From NCBI RefSeq assembly GCF_020497125.1, contig NC_059082.1:25504965-25568964 (forward strand): a stretch of DNA of 64,000 bases. The letters run 5' to 3'. The translations under genes were made by a program, and so were the position numbers. The notes under the pieces are model-generated. The model was given only the letters and a program-made list of their open reading frames with translations. It ran no database searches and had not been told where the DNA came from. Source of the DNA: Mauremys mutica (taxonomy: Eukaryota > Chordata > Testudines > Geoemydidae). Positions 12,501 to 27,500 of the stretch are shown piece by piece. The stretch's first letter is position 1. Every line of letters begins with the position of its first letter.

Positions 12501-15500
12501 TATGTCAGAGGGACAAGGTGGGTGAGGTAATACCTTTTATTGGACCAACTTCTGTTGGTGAGAGAAACATACTCTCAAGCTGACAAAGAGCTCTTCTTCA
12601 GGTCACAGTCAGGCCCCCATACCTGAAGGTGATCTGAAGAAGAGCTCTTTGTAAGCTTGAAAGTATGTTTCTCTCATCAAGAGAAGTTGGTGCAATAAAA
12701 GATATTACCTCACCCACCTTGTCTCTCTAATATCTTGGTACCAATACAACAACAACACTGCATATAACGATATGTAGGATGCTTTCCAAATTTCAAGAAA
12801 GGACAGTCCCTGCTACAAAGAGCTTATAATCTATTGAAGAGAAACAAATAAAACAAAATAAACAATCTTTACACAAGTCAACTCAATTCACTCCAAGCAG
12901 CATAGCAGAAGTGGGTTTTAAAGAGTGACTGAAACAAGGACAGGGCAGAGGCCCTCCAAAGGAGCACAGGGAGACTATATCTTATATACGGGATTTCCTC
13001 CACACAGGTATATTGTAGGAGTCATGTCCCTGAGTATGCTGTCATGTAACCTTGTGGAGTAATAGGGGGGCCATGTGCATGCCCCTCAAAGCCCACATTC
13101 CACAAACCAAAAAGTAAAAGTCACTGAACAGAACCATCCCATCCCCTTGAATTCCTTTCTACTTTCAGGAGCTTTATTTAGAGATCAGCTTTAAAGTACA
13201 GGGAGAAGGGTTGGCATGTTATTGTTTATACACACAGTAGAATCTCAGAGTTATGAACACCAGAGTTATGAACTGACCAGTCAATCACACACTTCATTTG
13301 GAACCAGAAGTACACAATCAGGCAGCAGCAGACACCCCTCTTTCCCCCGCAAAAAACAAATACAGTACAGCACTGTGTTAAACATAAACTACTAAAAAAA
13401 GGAGGGGAGCAGCATTTTTCTTCTGCATAGTAAAGTTTAAAAGCTGTATTAAGTCAATGTTCAGAGTTAGGAACAATCTGCATTCCTGAGCTGTTCATAA
13501 CTCTGAGGTTCTACTGTGCCCCCTTTTTCTTCTTTCATGGGCCTTCACAAAACTCTACTGTAGGAGACTTGCTACACGAGGAATACTGAGGAGACCAGCT
13601 AGTCACTGAGGGTGAAGTGTGCAAAAACTAGGAGAGTGGTAAATAATGACAAGAACAGGTCAGTTCTACAGAGTGAGCTAGATCACTTCGTAAGATGGTC
13701 TCACTTGAACAATCTGTGTTTTAATACAGCCAAATGCAAGGTCACATCTATAAACAAAAAAATGTAGGTCACACTAAGGCCTGGTCTACACTACTCGTTT
13801 ATACCGAATTTAGCGTTAAACCGAATTAACCGTGCACCCGTCCACAAACGAAGCCCTTAATATCGATATAAAGGGCTCTTAATACCGATATCTGTAATCT
13901 TTCCCGACGAGAGGAGTAGCGCTGAAATCGGTATTGCCATGTCGGATTAGGGTTAGTGTGGCTGCAATTTGACGGTATTGGCCTCCGGGCACTATCCCAC
14001 AGTGCAACGCTCCGGAAATCGATGCTAGCCTCGGCACATGGACGCACACCGCTGAATTAATGTGCTTGGTGTGGCCACGTGCACTCGACTTTATACAATC
14101 TGTTTTTAAAAAACGGTTTCTGTAAAATCGGAATAGCCCCGTAGTGTAGACATACCCTTACACATAGGGGGACTGTATTTTGGAATGCCTGTCTCTGAAA
14201 AATCATCATGATGCATAACCAATTGAACATGACCTCCCAGTGTGATGTGGTTGTTAAGACCGCTAACAAGATCCTTGGATGTATAAGCAGGGGAATATTG
14301 AGTAGAAATAGGTAGGTGATATTACTACTGGATAATACTTGCATGAGCCCATTACTAAAATACTGTGTCTAGCTCTGGTCCACACTTGAAAATGGATGTT
14401 GACAAGATGGAAAGGGCTCAGAAAAGAGCTACATGAACGATTCAAGGTCTGGAAAATCTGTATTAGAGTAAAAGATTAAAGAAGATCAGTCTATGTAGTT
14501 TATCCAAGAAAAGGTTAAGAGATGACTTGATTATAGTCTATAACAACATACAAGGGGAGAAGATTTCTACAGTGCTCTTTAATCTAGCAGATAAAGGCAT
14601 AACAAGATCCTATGGCTGGAAACATAAGATAGATATATTCTGATTAGATTGTAAAATGCAAATTACAGCGAGAATTGTTAACCATTGGAAAAGCTTGCCT
14701 ATGGATGTGGCAGACCCACACGTTTGATGATGGCACCAGCATGCTCTGAAACAGAGATTCCCTTCATACCAATGGCTCATCCACAAAGTGGTGAGGGGAA
14801 ATTTCTCAGGCACCAATCCAACAGATCCTACAGAAGAGTAGCTGGGGTACAACATTAATGTCATCTGACATCATGTCCACCAGAGTCTACAGAAGGTGAA
14901 GGTTTCTGGTGCTTTAGCTATGCAACTTCAGGAAATTAGCTGCATTTTTGACCAACTAGAAAGTCAATGTCAAGGCAGCACTCTTTAGACCTGTACAACA
15001 GTAATACAAATAACAAGAAGGCTTGATTGTGGTTTAGGCACTATGGTCACATAAATCAATTATTAAAACAGAAGATGTAATAAGGAATAACGAAGGGTTA
15101 CAGGACAGACACAACAAAAGAATATTGGCAACTTCTGACTTTAACATGAATCAAGAGATAATAAGGAGAGTAGCAGTCAGCAACAGAGTGAGTCGACAGT
15201 GACAGGATACTTCCTAGACTAATCAGAATGATGACTAGGAAGAGTCTAGAGAGGCCTGAATACTGGTGATTGGAGGGCACAGCTACCAGTACCTCTGAGG
15301 ACCAAGTAACTTTGAGAGCTAAGGGAATGTTAGACTGTTTCATGATAGAAGCACAAGCCCCAAGAAGAAGAATCCATTAGCTAGTGTAACTTTGTAAGAG
15401 ACCCAATATGTTCACTTAAAAGAAAATAATCTACTAAAATATTTTGTCACCAATTAAGTTTATTGGTAAGTCAAATACTGTAAATCAACTAAACAAAGTA

Positions 15501-18500
15501 TTAAATATTGTAAACTAACAATATCTTTTTAAAATGAAAATATTCTTATATGTAATACTTCTTATAGACTATTTCCAAGATGAGCTAAAAGAGGCTCTTA
15601 TTTTTATAGTAAAACTATTATGCACAGAAAAAAACAAACAACTTTCTTCAACCCACATCAAATACTGTTTACAGTTTTTAAAGATAAATGAAAGGAAGGA
15701 AATGCCATAGCCAACAGCAACTATCAAATCATGAGAGCAAACCCTTTGAAGGTCTGACAGCATACAATATTTTCCAGCTGCTTAAAAGATAAATTACTAG
15801 TAGTTTTATTTGTGAGTTAGCTTTTAAGTGTGTGTAATAGCAATTTTAATGCCTGCATTTATAAGAACCTTTTGTTTTATTTAACAATATGGGTTTAATG
15901 TTATCACAAGCATGTTCATTTTAAACTTGCAGACTATGCCCTTTGAAGGCCCAGTCCATTTTTCAGTTTTACATTTTGCTACATCAGCTTCCCTTACAGG
16001 CGTCTTATGAAAAAGAACTACGACCTTAGCTGCCAAAGCAATTGTGATACAAACTTGCCTACCTATTGAAACAGCTTATGAAAGCTTTTTGTTGCATTTG
16101 AAAGTAAAGTTATTCCATCAAAAGAACAGTTTTTATACTGGTTACATCACTACCAATTACTCATCATGGACCCCTAAAGGGAATTATACTGAAATCTACT
16201 GTTAATGTCATCAATCTGGATGGCAAATTGTAAAAAGGTAATGTGTTGCTCTTACAACTTCCATACTACCACAACCAGAATCATTAAAGCATACAATACT
16301 CTTTATCTTGGAAGTATTAAAATTAGCCATTCTAATTTGTACAAAATTTAAGTTCCAAACATACACATGTAGTGAAAAATGAATTAAGTTTTACTTTACA
16401 CTGAAGTAACTTTATAGCAGTGTTTCCCAAACTTGGGACGCCGCTTGTGTAGGGAAAGCCCCTGACGGGACGGGACGGTTTGTTTACCTGCCCCGTCCGC
16501 AGGTCCAGCCGATCGCAGCTCCCACTGGCCACGGTTTGCTGCTCCAGGCCAATGGGAGCTGCTGGAAGTGGCGTGGGCCGAGGGACGTACTGGCATCTTT
16601 ACATTCCAGATACAATTGTGACTACGTGACTTTGAATTTTGTTTTTGTTACTAATGTGTAGTATCTAGCAGTTATAGAAGTGAATGTTTAGATACCTTAT
16701 GTTATTTTTAAGAACTTTCAAACAGCTGAAGCACTTAAAAGTTGTATGAGTCTTCTGTTCCTGTTGTACCCGCTGGACATCACCTTCATGCTTTCCATAA
16801 TAAAAGTCATTAACTAACATGATCAATTTTCCTTTCTCAGATTCAGCAGTCTTACTTGGTGTATTTGAACATTCTGTTTTGGACATTCCCAGAAAGAAGT
16901 TATTTACCATATCTGGACAACAATACTGAAAAAGAGACACAAGTCTAAGTTACCAAATTGCACTAAAAATGCTATCCTTGCTATACCTGCATTTCTATTT
17001 CCATTACTTTGGGACATGTTCTCACTTTGCTCTTACACCTATGTCTATTCTGGATGGTATCTGCTCTTGTGTTATTGCAAATACAAAAATACATAAAGAT
17101 AGGATTTAGATAATTAAACAACAAGTATTTTAAAATACCAACAAAGGAATTTTTCTTTTATGTTAATATGACTACTATAAATCACAAGTCAGAATTACTA
17201 CCTTGTTTTATATGTTGATTAAAAAATATTCTGAAATGTACAGCACAATTCAAATTTCTCCAATCTTCATTTTATTAATCAGAAAGCTATTCTCCCTCTT
17301 AACCTTAAATTTAAGCTGAGTAAAACAGCTGCTTTGTTAAACAAAATATTTGTAAGCATGAGTTTGTTGACAACTATAAGGAAAGCTGTATTTATTTTTT
17401 TTAAATTTGACTGTCTCTTAAAAATATCTGTATATATAAAACACCAATGTGCTGAATTGATTAGAGCAGATAATTGATAGTAAAGACATCAAAGTTCTTT
17501 CCCAGCTCCATGAATGAATTTAGAATATGGAAAGTCATCTACCATCCATGGCCTCTGCTTCCCTATCTAAAATAGAGATAATGTTTACATAGCTAACAGA
17601 AGTATTGCAAAACTTAATGTTTAGAAAGAACTTTTGAGTTCTTCAGATAGAAGGTGCTATATTGCTGTCTAACAGGAAACAAATTTGGAATGCTTCCGAG
17701 GACAACTTTTGCTAAACAACATGCTTTGCTGCATAGTACTAACTTCTCTGACCCCAGTTTGTGATAAGCTTATTTCCTGTTGTAGGTGAAATGACAGTCC
17801 TTGATATATTTATACCACTAGGTTAACTGAAGATGTATTTTATTCATAAAAAATGTGTAAGTTAATAAAACCAAACAAACCCACTTTCTTCAACAGTATC
17901 TTTCAGCACTAAATTCTCCAAATGAAGTTAACTTTTCTCTAACAAAATGATCACGAATGGATCAAAATTGAAAAGGTGCAATTGAGTATCTATATATTTC
18001 TGAGAGGAGGAGAGGAAGAGAGTAATTTTCTCTCTTTTGTAAACAGCATCTTTTTTATTTTGCACTGTTCCAGGCCCATGAAGGGGGTCATATTTTGCCT
18101 GTACAAACAGTAATCGTAGGCATTTAGGGTTCAATTCTTCAAGAGCCTGAACTCCTGTTGCATGGGAGTTGAGGATCATCAACACTATACATGAGGTGCT
18201 AAGACCCTCATAAAACTGGGCTACACATGCCTATGAGGTTTTTATTTACATATGACAAAGCAAGTGTGCACCTTTAAAAAGGACCAGGAACAATGAAAAA
18301 ACAGGTGAAAATTAATCTCATTTTACTAATTTCTTTTTCATTCTTCTTTGCTCATGGGTGTGAAAAACATTCAGCACCTCAGAGAATTGGGCCCATGGTG
18401 AAAATATGCAGAGTGCAGAATATCTGTAACTTGTCATAAAAATGTGACCCCTGTTTTACAACTTTGCTTAATCCCAAAATGTTTATAATTACTTTTCACA

Positions 18501-21500
18501 AATACAAAAAACTTTTACCTTCATGTGATTTTTTAAAGGATCCATAAGATTGAAGTGAATATTGCATTTTGGACAAGCTCGTGGAAAAGGTGCTCCATTT
18601 TTAACATTGCTTGATGTAGTATTAGTACCTGTAAAAAGTGAAGTGTACATTAGGACTCCAAATTTACAGTCCATCACAAGAGTAATTATGACAAAAAGTT
18701 TTAGAAGTCCAGAAAAATACATGGTTTAAAATGAAATCTATTACAACTTAGGTGAAAGTGGTGGCTGTAATTAAAGATTGAATTCCAACTGCCATTATAA
18801 TTACCCTTTCATTTTCAAATTCTTTTTGGTGACAACTTGCACACAATATTACTGTATGTCTAAAAATACTCCAGGAGTGGAAGAGATAACAAGAGATAGA
18901 TGATCTACCTATCTAAGGTCCTTATGCAGTGCTACTGCAGTGATTTTAAGACAGCATTTAGAATTTTTGTTTTCATTTTGAGAGCATCAATTCTTGGAGG
19001 AATGTATATATTTTATACCGTGATCTCAACATCAACAGGACAGGATTTAGTCTGACCACTTCTGGAAAGCAGCTACATGACTTGGCGATTAGTGATGAGA
19101 GTATTGTTCTCTCTGCCAGGTAGTTGGAACCTAAGCCTATTCAGCTGCATCATTCATGCTGATCTAAGATGTCTTTGAGGTTCATGGAGAATAAATAGGT
19201 ATCTCAGGCACCTACACCCACATTCATGAGAGAATAGTGTTTTCTTTTATTAACATAAAAATTGTTTGCCACCTGCTAATCAGTTTGTATTTAAATGTTG
19301 GAATAGCTCATCTTTAGTGAATATTGCTTAAATCTGGGCTTAAGCGCTCTTGGAGCTGCCAAAATCAGAGCCAGCTGCCTCTGTAGATGAAGTCCTCTCT
19401 TTGGCATACAGTCCTATCTAGGTAAGCAGTTTAGACAAAAGGAGTAATAAACACAGGAGAGGGTTGGGTTTTTTTGTGTTTTTTTTTAAAGAATAAATAT
19501 GAACTATTTGAGGTCAACTGTAATCTGCCAGTCTATCACCAAAGGTCACAACAGTCAACACACCACCTTATAAGAAGAACTGGGCAATATTATTCATTTT
19601 TGGCAGGGGGGGAGGCAAAAAATTAAGAATTGGGTCAACTGAAACATTTCATAAACTCATGTAGGTTTTGCTGAATTGTTTTAATGAATATGCTAATCTA
19701 AAATAGCTAGAATTCCTCTCCTTTTGTAGGGAGGGGGAGGCCTATCAGAGCACAAAAAAAGAAGTTATTTCAAACTAAATCAAAACAAAATTGCTATAAA
19801 AGGATTTTTTCTTTGGGGAGGGGATTTCTGCAGTTGCAGGTCCAAACAGGAAATTCTGCACTCAGAGAATCCTTGCAATCTTGGTTATTAATCTTTGAAA
19901 AAGGTACTAATTTGCTATTCAGTTTTTTATATATAGATTCTAAGGTAATGTGATTTAACTCTGGGCCACTGAACTCTAAATATTCTTATCTTCACAACTA
20001 CTGAACCAGTTAACTTTATTCTTGGCTTGCTTTATGGAGATCAATGAGACTCAAAACAACCACATCTGAAGACTAAATATACTGTAACATTTGTAAGGCT
20101 CCAGTGTGTATTATATAGAGTATAAAAAAAATACCTCTTTATATAAGAAGAGAACATATTTTAAGGCATATGCACAAGGGGCAGGCAGAGCTGTGAGTTA
20201 ACTCTGCCTTAACTTCTGAGTGTTGATCGTTCAACTTTAACATTTACATTAGTGCTAGCTTTTTCCATGGAACAGATACATGGATTTAACAGCTAGACCA
20301 TTTAATCTACCCTACCTTTTGAAGAAACATTTTGTGATGGTGTTACTGTTGGAGATTTAACTGAAGGTGATACAGCTGAATTGCTTCCAGCACCAACCTC
20401 ATTAGGCTTGGCCTTTTTTGGAGTAACACTGTTGACTTCCGAAGTAGCTGGACGCTTAGACACAAGACCACTCTCATTCAGACCTATAGCAGTTTAAATT
20501 AAAGAACCTCAGTTTTTTCATAGTATATTACCAATCTCTTACTGATAACTACTTTTAATGGACAAACAAGTCTAAACAAATAATAGTTATTAAAATCTCC
20601 TCTACCCAATAAGCCGTTTATAAATTAGGAAAATTATGTTTGGTTCAGCCAGCCATCGATACTTTGAAGTCAATGTGATGTGAATGAGTAAGAAAATAGA
20701 CTGCAGCCCCCTCATTTAAGACACCTCATATATTTGTTGCAGCCTACCTAAAAAGCCTGATCTTTCTGATCCCTCTTCATCTAGCACAGGCCTAATTTGC
20801 GTGCCTAACCACAGATGGCTATAGCATTCATCACTGCAATGCATACCATTTGGAAGTGCCTTTTCATTCTTCTCTTCAAGAGAATCTCTCTCTTTTACTT
20901 AGCATTCAGTTTTAGTTTATGTATTTGATGTTTCACTCCATATTATTTATGAAAATATGTTTATGATATGAATATGATACAACTGAGATATACTTAATGC
21001 AAGATGGCTCATGTAAGATATCACTGAAAAGGTTATGATTTACTGAATGTGATTATCCAATTTGTATGCTTTTATCATTTCTATATCTGAAGTTAGGAAT
21101 ATGTATCTGTATTTCAAATGAGTTACTTTGGGTGTCACCCCCAAGTAGTCCTTCAGGTACAACAATGGAAAAGCCAGGCAGGGCTAATGGCCCATTAGCA
21201 ATGACAATGGATTTTGAAAGACCTTAGTCTTCCTGTGGACGCTCCAGACAGCCTATAAATAATGGCTGCCACAGCTCTGCAGAGACATGGGTCTGAGTCA
21301 CCTGGTACTGGACCCACCCCTTAGAAAGCCAGTGGGAGAGAAAGGGTTCCTGCCATACATAAGAGCTAAAGAAGGCAGGGGAATGACATCATTGTGGTTC
21401 CCCTCTGCCTCCACACCCAAAGAGACACTGAAAAACACCTGGAAGCAAGAACTGAACTCTTGGGAGAAGGGCTGAGCCCAAGCTGGAAGGGCATCTAGCT

Positions 21501-24500
21501 TGTGAGTAATAATACCAAGCTGGAGACCAGTGCAGATTCCTTTCAAGACTTTCTGTAATCTGCCTGCAACAGTATCTAGGATGATAAATTACTATTTGTA
21601 ACCAATTTTTTAGTGAAACAAGCTCAGTTTTCAGAGTAGCAGCCGTGTTAGTCTGTATCTGCAAAAAGAACAGGAGTACTTGTGGCACCTTAGAGACTAA
21701 CAAATAAATCTGTTAGTCTCTAAGGTGCCACAAGCTCAGTTTGCGTGTGTCACATTATTGATTTGAACTGGGACCATACACAACATGGTTGCAATCAAAG
21801 TCCTGCAGTGGCACCAAATCTTGTATAAAGGGGGTCAAATGAGGTGTCTAAGACAAGGTTATGGTTTGCTGATTATGATTATATTGTCTATAGGTGTGTA
21901 TCAATTTTGTAGTTGACGTTATGAATATTGGCTCCATACTGTCTGTATTTCAAATTTATGCTATGCTTCTGGGAAACATCCCAGACAAGTTGATGTTGGC
22001 TCTGCCTAGCCTGCTCGATGGCCCATTAAGGACCATCAGCTATATAACTGACCCATTGAGAGAAGGCAGATACACCTTGTAACTCAGCAAAGTATGCAAG
22101 GACTTGCCCATGTGACTCCAGACTCCATTTTGCTGTAATTTTCCACAGTAAGAACAAAGAGGGGTTCTTACACCTGGAAAAGCCTATAAAAGGCTGATGG
22201 CCTCATCTCCATCTTGTCTTCAATCCTGCTTCTTACCTCTGGAGGGACTTTGCTAGGAACGGAAACTCTACACAAAGGACTGATGACCCATCCCAGCTGT
22301 GGATGTACTCCAGAGACTTGATGTGAACCTGCAGTTTATTCTATTGCTGCTACAAGCCTGAACCAAGAACTTTGCCATTACTGTATGTAATGGATTCTAT
22401 TTAACCAATTCTTGCTCTGATCTATATCTTTTTCCTTTTATGAATAAACCTTTAGATTTTAGATTCTAAAGGATTGGCAACAGTGTGATTTGTGGGTAAG
22501 ATCTGATTTGTATATTGAGCTGGGTCAGGGACGTGGTCCTTTGGGATCGAGAGAACCTTTTTTGTTTTACTGGGGTATTGGTTTTCATAACCATTTGTCC
22601 CCATAATGAGTGGCACTGGTGTTGATACTGGGAAACTGGAGTGTCTAAGGGAATTGCTTGTGTGACTTGTGGTTAGCCAGTGGGAAGATCAAAGTCCTCT
22701 TTGTCTGGCTGGTTTGGTTTGCCTTAGAGGTGGAAAAACCCCAGCCTTGGGCTGTAACTGCCCTGCTTTAAGCAATTTATCCTGAATTGTCACTCTCAGT
22801 TAGGTCCCGCCAGAACCAGCATTGTTATAGTTTTGTTTTATTTACTTAGTAATCTGCTTTGTTCTGTTTGCTACCCCTTTAACCACTTAAAATTCACCTT
22901 TTATAGTTAATAAACTTATTTCTTGGTTATAATATAACCCCATTTGTGCAATTTATATAAAATGAAAGTGCGTTATAGATAATTCCCAACTATCCAGAAA
23001 ATGGTAATTCTCATTTGCCATTTGAAGGAAAAAGAACTGAAATAGCTTCAAAAAGGTTGGCGGGGAATTAGAAGCAACAGTTTGCTAGTGACCTATAAAA
23101 ATGCAAAATATTAAAAACAACTTTCAAATACATGTATATCAATGGCCTGATTAGATCCATTAGAAAAGCTGTGTGTCTTTTTTCCAGTGCCAAGTTGCCC
23201 TAAAGCCAGCATATCTGGCACTGGATGATTTCTCCTGCATAGGAGAATCATCCAATATCACCCACTCAATGTAGTGGTGAAACCAGGTAACAGAAGGCAT
23301 AGCGGGGAAATCCTTACATGCCAGTAGTGTGTTCCTGGCTGCCAGGACAGTTCCTGAGGACCACTGGGAACTACAATAAATTAGACACCAACTTTCAGAC
23401 TTCTATAGTCTATACTGGGGACTGGACCAACAATAGCACCACTCCTGAAGTGGGCATACATGGTGAGAACAGAAAATAGGTCCTGTGCATTCCCTTCTCC
23501 ACTCTCCAGTTGCATTCAGCACTTCTTGGGTGGAACTGAGAATCTGTCCTTATCTTTCCTTACAAACAACAAAAGGATAGCTGATCTCTTGGAGAATTGT
23601 TAAAGAGCTCACTTTTTCACAAAAAATGAAAACTAGGACTTAACATGGCAACACCCACCTAAATTGCAATTGTGACTCACATTCATTACCAGTTGTACAA
23701 GAAACCCTCTGTTGTAATAACTTGTTTTGTTGAAGTTATTGTGAATGTTGTGTGGATGCCGGTACAAAAATTGTATGTAGTATTGTTGTAGCCGTGTCAG
23801 CCCCAGAATATTAGAGACGTTGTGGGTGAGAGAATATCTTTTACTGGACCAACCTCTGTTTGTGAGGGAGAGAAGCTTTTGAGCTTAAACAGAGATCTTC
23901 TTCAGCTCTATAAGCCTGAAAAATTGTCTTCTTCACCAACAGAAGTTGGACCAATAAAAGATATTACCTCAGTCAACTTGTCTCTCCAATACAAAGATCC
24001 TAATGCCTACTGAAACTGCCTTCATTATGCCCCTTACAAATGAGAATGTACTTAACTTTCAGCTCAGATTTTTACAATACTTCACCAGCTTAAAAAGCTG
24101 TTTTGCAGTCATACTTTCTAATGATTCAAACCCAGTCATTTTCTGAAGTGAACATGTTAAATATGCATTTCCCATTCAGTTTATGCAACTTTTGCCCAAG
24201 GTAATTAAAAATTGCTAAATCAGATCTGGGCTACTCATTGGGTATTATCTTTCTTTAGTGCTTTTGTTTATTTATACATGCACTGCTAAGTGTGTGAGCT
24301 TCTTGCTGGGCCTTCTGTGTGTTGATTAGCAATGGCTGTTGTAGAGCTGGTACAAAATTTGTATTCTTCTGTACCACTGAATGTACTTGTGCAATGGGCC
24401 TGTGAACAACAATGAATGCCGTAGATGTGACTATGAGATGTATTTGTATAATTGACTATTCAGGTTGAACTGACTGAGTGGAACCTTCTATAAAATACAA

Positions 24501-27500
24501 TTTTTTTCAAAGTTGTGTGTCAGAAGAAAATCAAGTTTTAATATAATTTGTAATGTTTCCTATCAGTAAGGAATTATAAAAAAACGTTCTGATTTGTTCC
24601 AAGGAAAATATACACCATTAAGAATTCTGTTCCATATTTACAAAGGTGCACATTCTCACATGGTTGCGTGCAACTCCAGTTATGTTACTAGGAGTAACAC
24701 AAACAGCAGGAGAGTACATATGCTCAAATTAGCGTGGGATTGTTTTCTGTGGTTCTACATTAGAAGAGTCAAGTTAATTCTATTAAGTTGTCTCTTTTAG
24801 AATAGCCATCCTAAGAGTAGGAGAATTTGTTTACAATAGTAGATAAGAGGAGAATTCAAATGCACATTGAAGAACAGCTGCAGTTATACTGTGAAAAATG
24901 CTATTTTAAACAAAGAAATTCCAAACACTGTGTAATAATCAGAAAAACTGGTTGCCAATCTGAAAACTAGGCAATTTTATAGGACAATCACCAATTTACA
25001 TGGTCTCAACCTTGCAAACACTGACGCACATGCTTAACTTTTATTTCAATGAGTCTACTCATTGTAGTAAAGTTAAGCACATTCATAAGAGATTGCAGGA
25101 TGGGGCCAATTGCCCAGCTTTAGGAGATGACTTAAGCACATAAATCCCACTGAATTCTGTGCTCAAAGTTAAGCATGTGCTCAAGTGCTTTTCTGAATTG
25201 GAGAATAAAGTAGTTAGAGGTAGTTACAGGTAGGCTACACTTGAGAGTTGCAGTGCTAGTGGAGGCTTTCCAGCGCTGCAACTTAGTAACTGTCCACACC
25301 TGCAAGGCACATCCAGCGCTGCAACTCCCTGGCTGCAGCGCTGGCTGTACACCTGGTCTGCTTGAGGTGTAACGAGTGCAGCGCTGGTGATGCAGCGCTG
25401 CTCGTCGGGTGTGGCCACACACCAGCGCTGTTATTGGCCTCCAGGGTATTAGGAGATATCCCAGAATGCTTTTAACTAATTACTCTCTTTGTTTTGTTAT
25501 GCAGCCTCTCTTTGTTTTGTTGTGAACACGGGGCTCCAGGGCTCCGGGAGCTGCTTATCTAAAAAACAAACACAGCTCCTGTTTGCTGTGATCAATCTGT
25601 AACTCAGTGAACAATCAAATGAGATAAACCCTGTGAATGAGGCAGGCAGGGGGATGAGTGAGTGTTTGCTTGACGAGAAAAACAGCGGGGGCGGGGCGGA
25701 GAAAGGGAGTCCGTTGAAGCAGCTGCTTATCTGGTCTGCAGGCTCTTTGCAGTTAAGCGTAAGGGGTCGGGAAAATTTTCTGATTTTGCAAGGCAGGGAG
25801 CTGATACACAGTGTCGGCTCCAAAAATCCACTCTCTCTCTCTCCCCCGCTCCCTGTCACACTACACCCCACCCCCCTCTTTTGAAAAGCACGTTGCAGCC
25901 ACTTGAACGCTGGGATAGCTGCCCATAATGCATCACTCCCAACAGCGCTGCAAATGCTGCAAATGTGGCCACACTGCAGCGCTGGTAGCTGTGAGTGTGG
26001 CCACACACCAGCGCTTTCCCTACACAGCTGTACGACCAGCACTGTAACTCCCAGCGCTGCAACTCTCAAGTGTAGCCAAGCCCTAAGAGGCTTGTGAAAT
26101 CTGAATGATCAACAGTCACCTGAGCAGGACAGTTACTCACTGTTTGATAATAAATACATATATTGGTGCAACACCTCTCACCCATAGCCCAATCCTCCCC
26201 GCAGACCAATTTACACTGGTAAAAGTCGAATGACTATGATGAGTTGCAATTTACACCAGCGTGAAAGAAGACTTAAGCCTACAGTTTTTATTTTGGGCTA
26301 CAGATTTTTAACTTTAAAAAATAACACATCAGAAAGATTCACAACACGTGACAGGTGTTGAATAAAGTGTTGAATTTAACAGGTATGATTAAGTATTTAC
26401 TTTTGTCTATACCAAGATTTTCTATTTTAGCCAAAATATTAATTTTCAGCATTTGTTACTATGAACAATTCTAACTTTAGTATCCCCGTATTCAATTCTG
26501 TAAATAATACATGCAATACTAGATTTAAAAAAAAAATTCAAAGTGCCCTTATTCCATTTAACAAGTGGAAAGTATTTACTCCTTTTCTCCCACACACATA
26601 ATAGATTAAAACAATCAGTACACAAAATTATTTTAAGCTTGTTCTGGGTCTTGAACAATTTACAATCAGTAACTGATTTTTGCTTAATTATCTAAGATTA
26701 TTTCTGATAAAGGTGAATGTTAATAATTCTTATCAATTAACATGAAAACTCTTGATATTTCTAAATAATCAAGTACTCAGTGTGCTTGATTTTAACTGTG
26801 TTTTCTGAAAACATGCGAGTCAGGATTTTTCTAGAATTCTTGGCAAACAAGGTTTTGGTCTTATGGAGCTCACATGTGATATGAAACTGACCACCTATTT
26901 GTGTTGGCTCTCAGGTCCTTACTACTGCACAAATGGTTCTCAATTTAGTCAATCCAGCTCAGTCCTACTTTTGCTTACTAGCTCAGTAAGTATTCCTCTC
27001 AGCCTATCAATTTCCTTTGCCTGTTCCTTAATTTTCTCCAGCAGGCTTTTCTTGCTACATTTTATTTCACTCTATTACACTCTCCTTCTATTTCTAAAAG
27101 GGGCAAAAAGAAGTTTTGTTCTCAATAATTTAAATAAGCAACGTTAAATTCTTCTTTTAATCTATAAATCCAACAAAGACCACACACCTACTTACCTACC
27201 TCGCATGAACTACAGGACACCTCAATTCACAGTCATTTAAGGGCTCAGCCCTTGAAGGTGCGGAGCACTCTGACTCCAATCCAGCAAAGCACATAAGAGT
27301 GGGTGTAACTTTTCAGTTTCCCACTGACATCAATGAAACTGCTCAAGTGCTTAAAGTTAAGCACCTGCTTAAGAGCTTTGCTGGATACGACTAAAATGCT
27401 GAACACTTGATAAAGTAGGTAAGTGCTTGATCTTGCCATGAGCTACTTGCCCCACCTTCTCCCCAGCTAGAATAAGTCACAGAACAAGAGTGGGGTAGGA

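Noticed and set aside
25497..26069. 190-codon open frame
   Set aside because: It lies wholly within a noncoding MITE whose sister copy at 34786 does not keep the frame.
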